Assembly (NCBI GenBank): GCA_937934705.1
Contig: CALGYY010000231.1
Span: 1 to 8,165, forward strand
Reading direction: 5' to 3'
Source: an uncultured Bacteroidota bacterium
GTDB lineage: Bacteria; Bacteroidota; Bacteroidia; Bacteroidales; CAIWKO01
DNA: 8,165 bases
Made by a program: the position numbers and the translations under genes. Positions 7,040 through 8,165 of this stretch are shown here, in pieces. The notes under the pieces were generated by a model that did no database searches, had not been told where the DNA came from, and was given only the letters and a program-made list of their open reading frames with translations. How positions within the stretch are numbered: the stretch's first letter is position 1; the number at the start of each line of letters is the position of its first letter.

Positions 7040-8165
7040 TTAAAATCGGGTCAGCTCCCCGAAAAGTTTAACAATAAATTGATCGGTCATGGAACTGAGG
7101 TAATCGGTCAACGCCCTCAGCATGGATAATGGTTCACGTACACTGTAAACAATGTGATTGGCGAATTTGCTTTGCTCCCTGCCAGCCTGGCCAAAGTCAG
7201 AATACTTGTTCAGCCAGTACCTGAATGTGCTTCCCAGCTCCGGCCAGGAGCGTTCCACCGCAGCGAGCTCCTTTTCTGTTTTGTTCCCCGCGCTGCACAA
7301 AGGCAGCAGGGTTTTAAACAGAGATGTAATGACCAGCCCTGCATATTCATTATACACCTTCAGTCTCGGATGCAGATAAATATGTCTGTAATTGAACTCC
7401 TTGACTTTGTTAATCATTTCGAGATATTCCGGGGAAAAGAGTATACCTCTGTCAGGACTGCTCATGCTGCATAAGTTGTTGATGAAATCATGCATCAGCA
7501 GTGTATTGGATATCCTGTGCACTTCCTCCCTGCGAATGTGTTCTACTGCACTGCCCAGTTCCCGGAGCTGCTCCTTACTCAATATCCCCAGGGTTAAAGC
7601 ATCTTCAATATCCCTTCCCAGATAGGAGATCTTATCGGCGATCTTGACCACACAAGCCTCCCATGTATAAGGCGGGTACTGATTGGGTCTTTCGATCTTG
7701 TACAGATCCATGGCCTGCTTTCGCGGAAAGACGGCGTTCTCATTGACCTCACCGCAGTGAGATATGATGCCGTCCCTCACGGCGTAAGTCAATGCCATGT
7801 TGTGTTCCTTGCCGTCAAGTCCTGTCAGGGTTTCCAGGTGATCCACAAAGCGCAGACTGTTCTGCTCATGCCAGAATGAATCGCCTCCCTGTTCCTTCAT
7901 GAGGTCACGCAATATGTACTCCCCTGCATGCCCGAAAGGGGCATGTCCCAGATCATGCCCCAGAGCTATGGCTCCCGTGAGTTCAGTATTGAGTCCAAGG
8001 AAATTGGCTATACTGTAGCTGACCGAGGCGACATGATTCACATGCTCGATCCGGGTGCAGATATGATCATTGGTGGTGGCGTAAAAAACCTGGGTCTTGT
8101 GCTTCAGTCTCCGGTAGGCTTTACAATGCAGGATCCGGTTATAATCCCGTGAGAAAGGGCTGCGG
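7040..8165 (-). CDS. dgt: dGTPase-family HD-domain dNTP triphosphohydrolase (N-terminus beyond window)
   Basis: An HD-superfamily enzyme expected to hydrolyse dGTP or other dNTPs to the nucleoside and tripolyphosphate in the cytoplasm. The frame stays open to the right edge, so the true start lies outside; about 375 residues are visible, and probably only a short N-terminal piece is missing. The reading begins RSPFSRDYNRILHCKAYRRL, followed by KHKTQVF, the typical family opening. Metal ligands are visible: the His of RIEH (8042-8044), the HD pair in ALGHDLGHAPFGHAGE (His 7955-7957, Asp 7952-7954), and the Asp of KIADKISYLGRD (7634-7636). An HEQNSLRF motif follows the HD motif, as is usual. 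The GTG at 8039-8041 is an internal valine codon, not a start. The gene lies 16 nt upstream of the DUF4349 gene on the same strand. The family is clear; substrate preference and oligomeric state cannot be read from the sequence. The symbol is used at family level. Confidence 0.9.
   Translation of the reverse strand, partial: RSPFSRDYNRILHCKAYRRLKHKTQVFYATTNDHICTRIEHVNHVASVSYSIANFLGLNTELTGAIALGHDLGHAPFGHAGEYILRDLMKEQGGDSFWHEQNSLRFVDHLETLTGLDGKEHNMALTYAVRDGIISHCGEVNENAVFPRKQAMDLYKIERPNQYPPYTWEACVVKIADKISYLGRDIEDALTLGILSKEQLRELGSAVEHIRREEVHRISNTLLMHDFINNLCSMSSPDRGILFSPEYLEMINKVKEFNYRHIYLHPRLKVYNEYAGLVITSLFKTLLPLCSAGNKTEKELAAVERSWPELGSTFRYWLNKYSDFGQAGREQSKFANHIVYSVREPLSMLRALTDYLSSMTDQFIVKLFGELTRF

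Noticed and set aside
8039..8041. GTG as the start of the dGTPase
   Set aside because: The frame continues upstream with the conserved family opening (SPFSRDYNRIL, KHKTQVF, TRIEH), so the GTG is an internal valine codon and the gene is partial at the window edge.
1..8165. CRISPR array, tRNA/rRNA genes, prophage or defence island genes
   Set aside because: No direct repeats with spacers, no tRNA-like cloverleaf and no such proteins were found; apart from short gaps, five genes cover the window.

Overview
The window is almost wholly coding and looks like a chromosomal segment of a member of the Bacteroidota, possibly Bacteroidales. The reasons are a near-perfect Bacteroidota-type promoter (TTTG, 20 nt, TAATTTTG) before the third gene, the lack of strong Shine-Dalgarno sequences, a moderate G+C content judged by eye, and the protein families present. 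The genus cannot be told from the sequence.

Left part (79-5444, + strand): two sensor-kinase genes separated by 8 nt. The first encodes a soluble kinase of the HisKA_2 type with a PocR-like N-terminal sensor, a coiled coil and two PAS domains, but no receiver. The second encodes a 1118-residue hybrid kinase: receiver, GAF, three PAS, HisKA, HATPase, receiver. The receiver at its N-terminus is a natural acceptor for the first kinase, so the pair may form a cytoplasmic phosphorelay. Neither protein has a DNA-binding or enzymatic output domain, and neither has an HPt domain, so the final target lies outside the window.

Middle (5515-6114, + strand): a small three-helix membrane protein of the UPF0316 family (DUF5698 plus DUF2179), of unknown function, apparently with its own promoter.

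Right part (8165-6118, - strand): a dGTPase-family HD-domain nucleotide hydrolase whose N-terminus runs off the right edge, followed after 16 nt by a DUF4349 protein with a membrane helix at each end and a coiled coil. These two are probably one operon. It converges on the UPF0316 gene with only 3 nt between the stop codons.

No RNA gene, CRISPR array, insertion sequence or long repeat was seen. No gene-free stretch reaches 300 bases. The longest gaps are the 78 nt at the left edge, which holds an imperfect hairpin, and the 70 nt before the UPF0316 gene, which holds the promoter.
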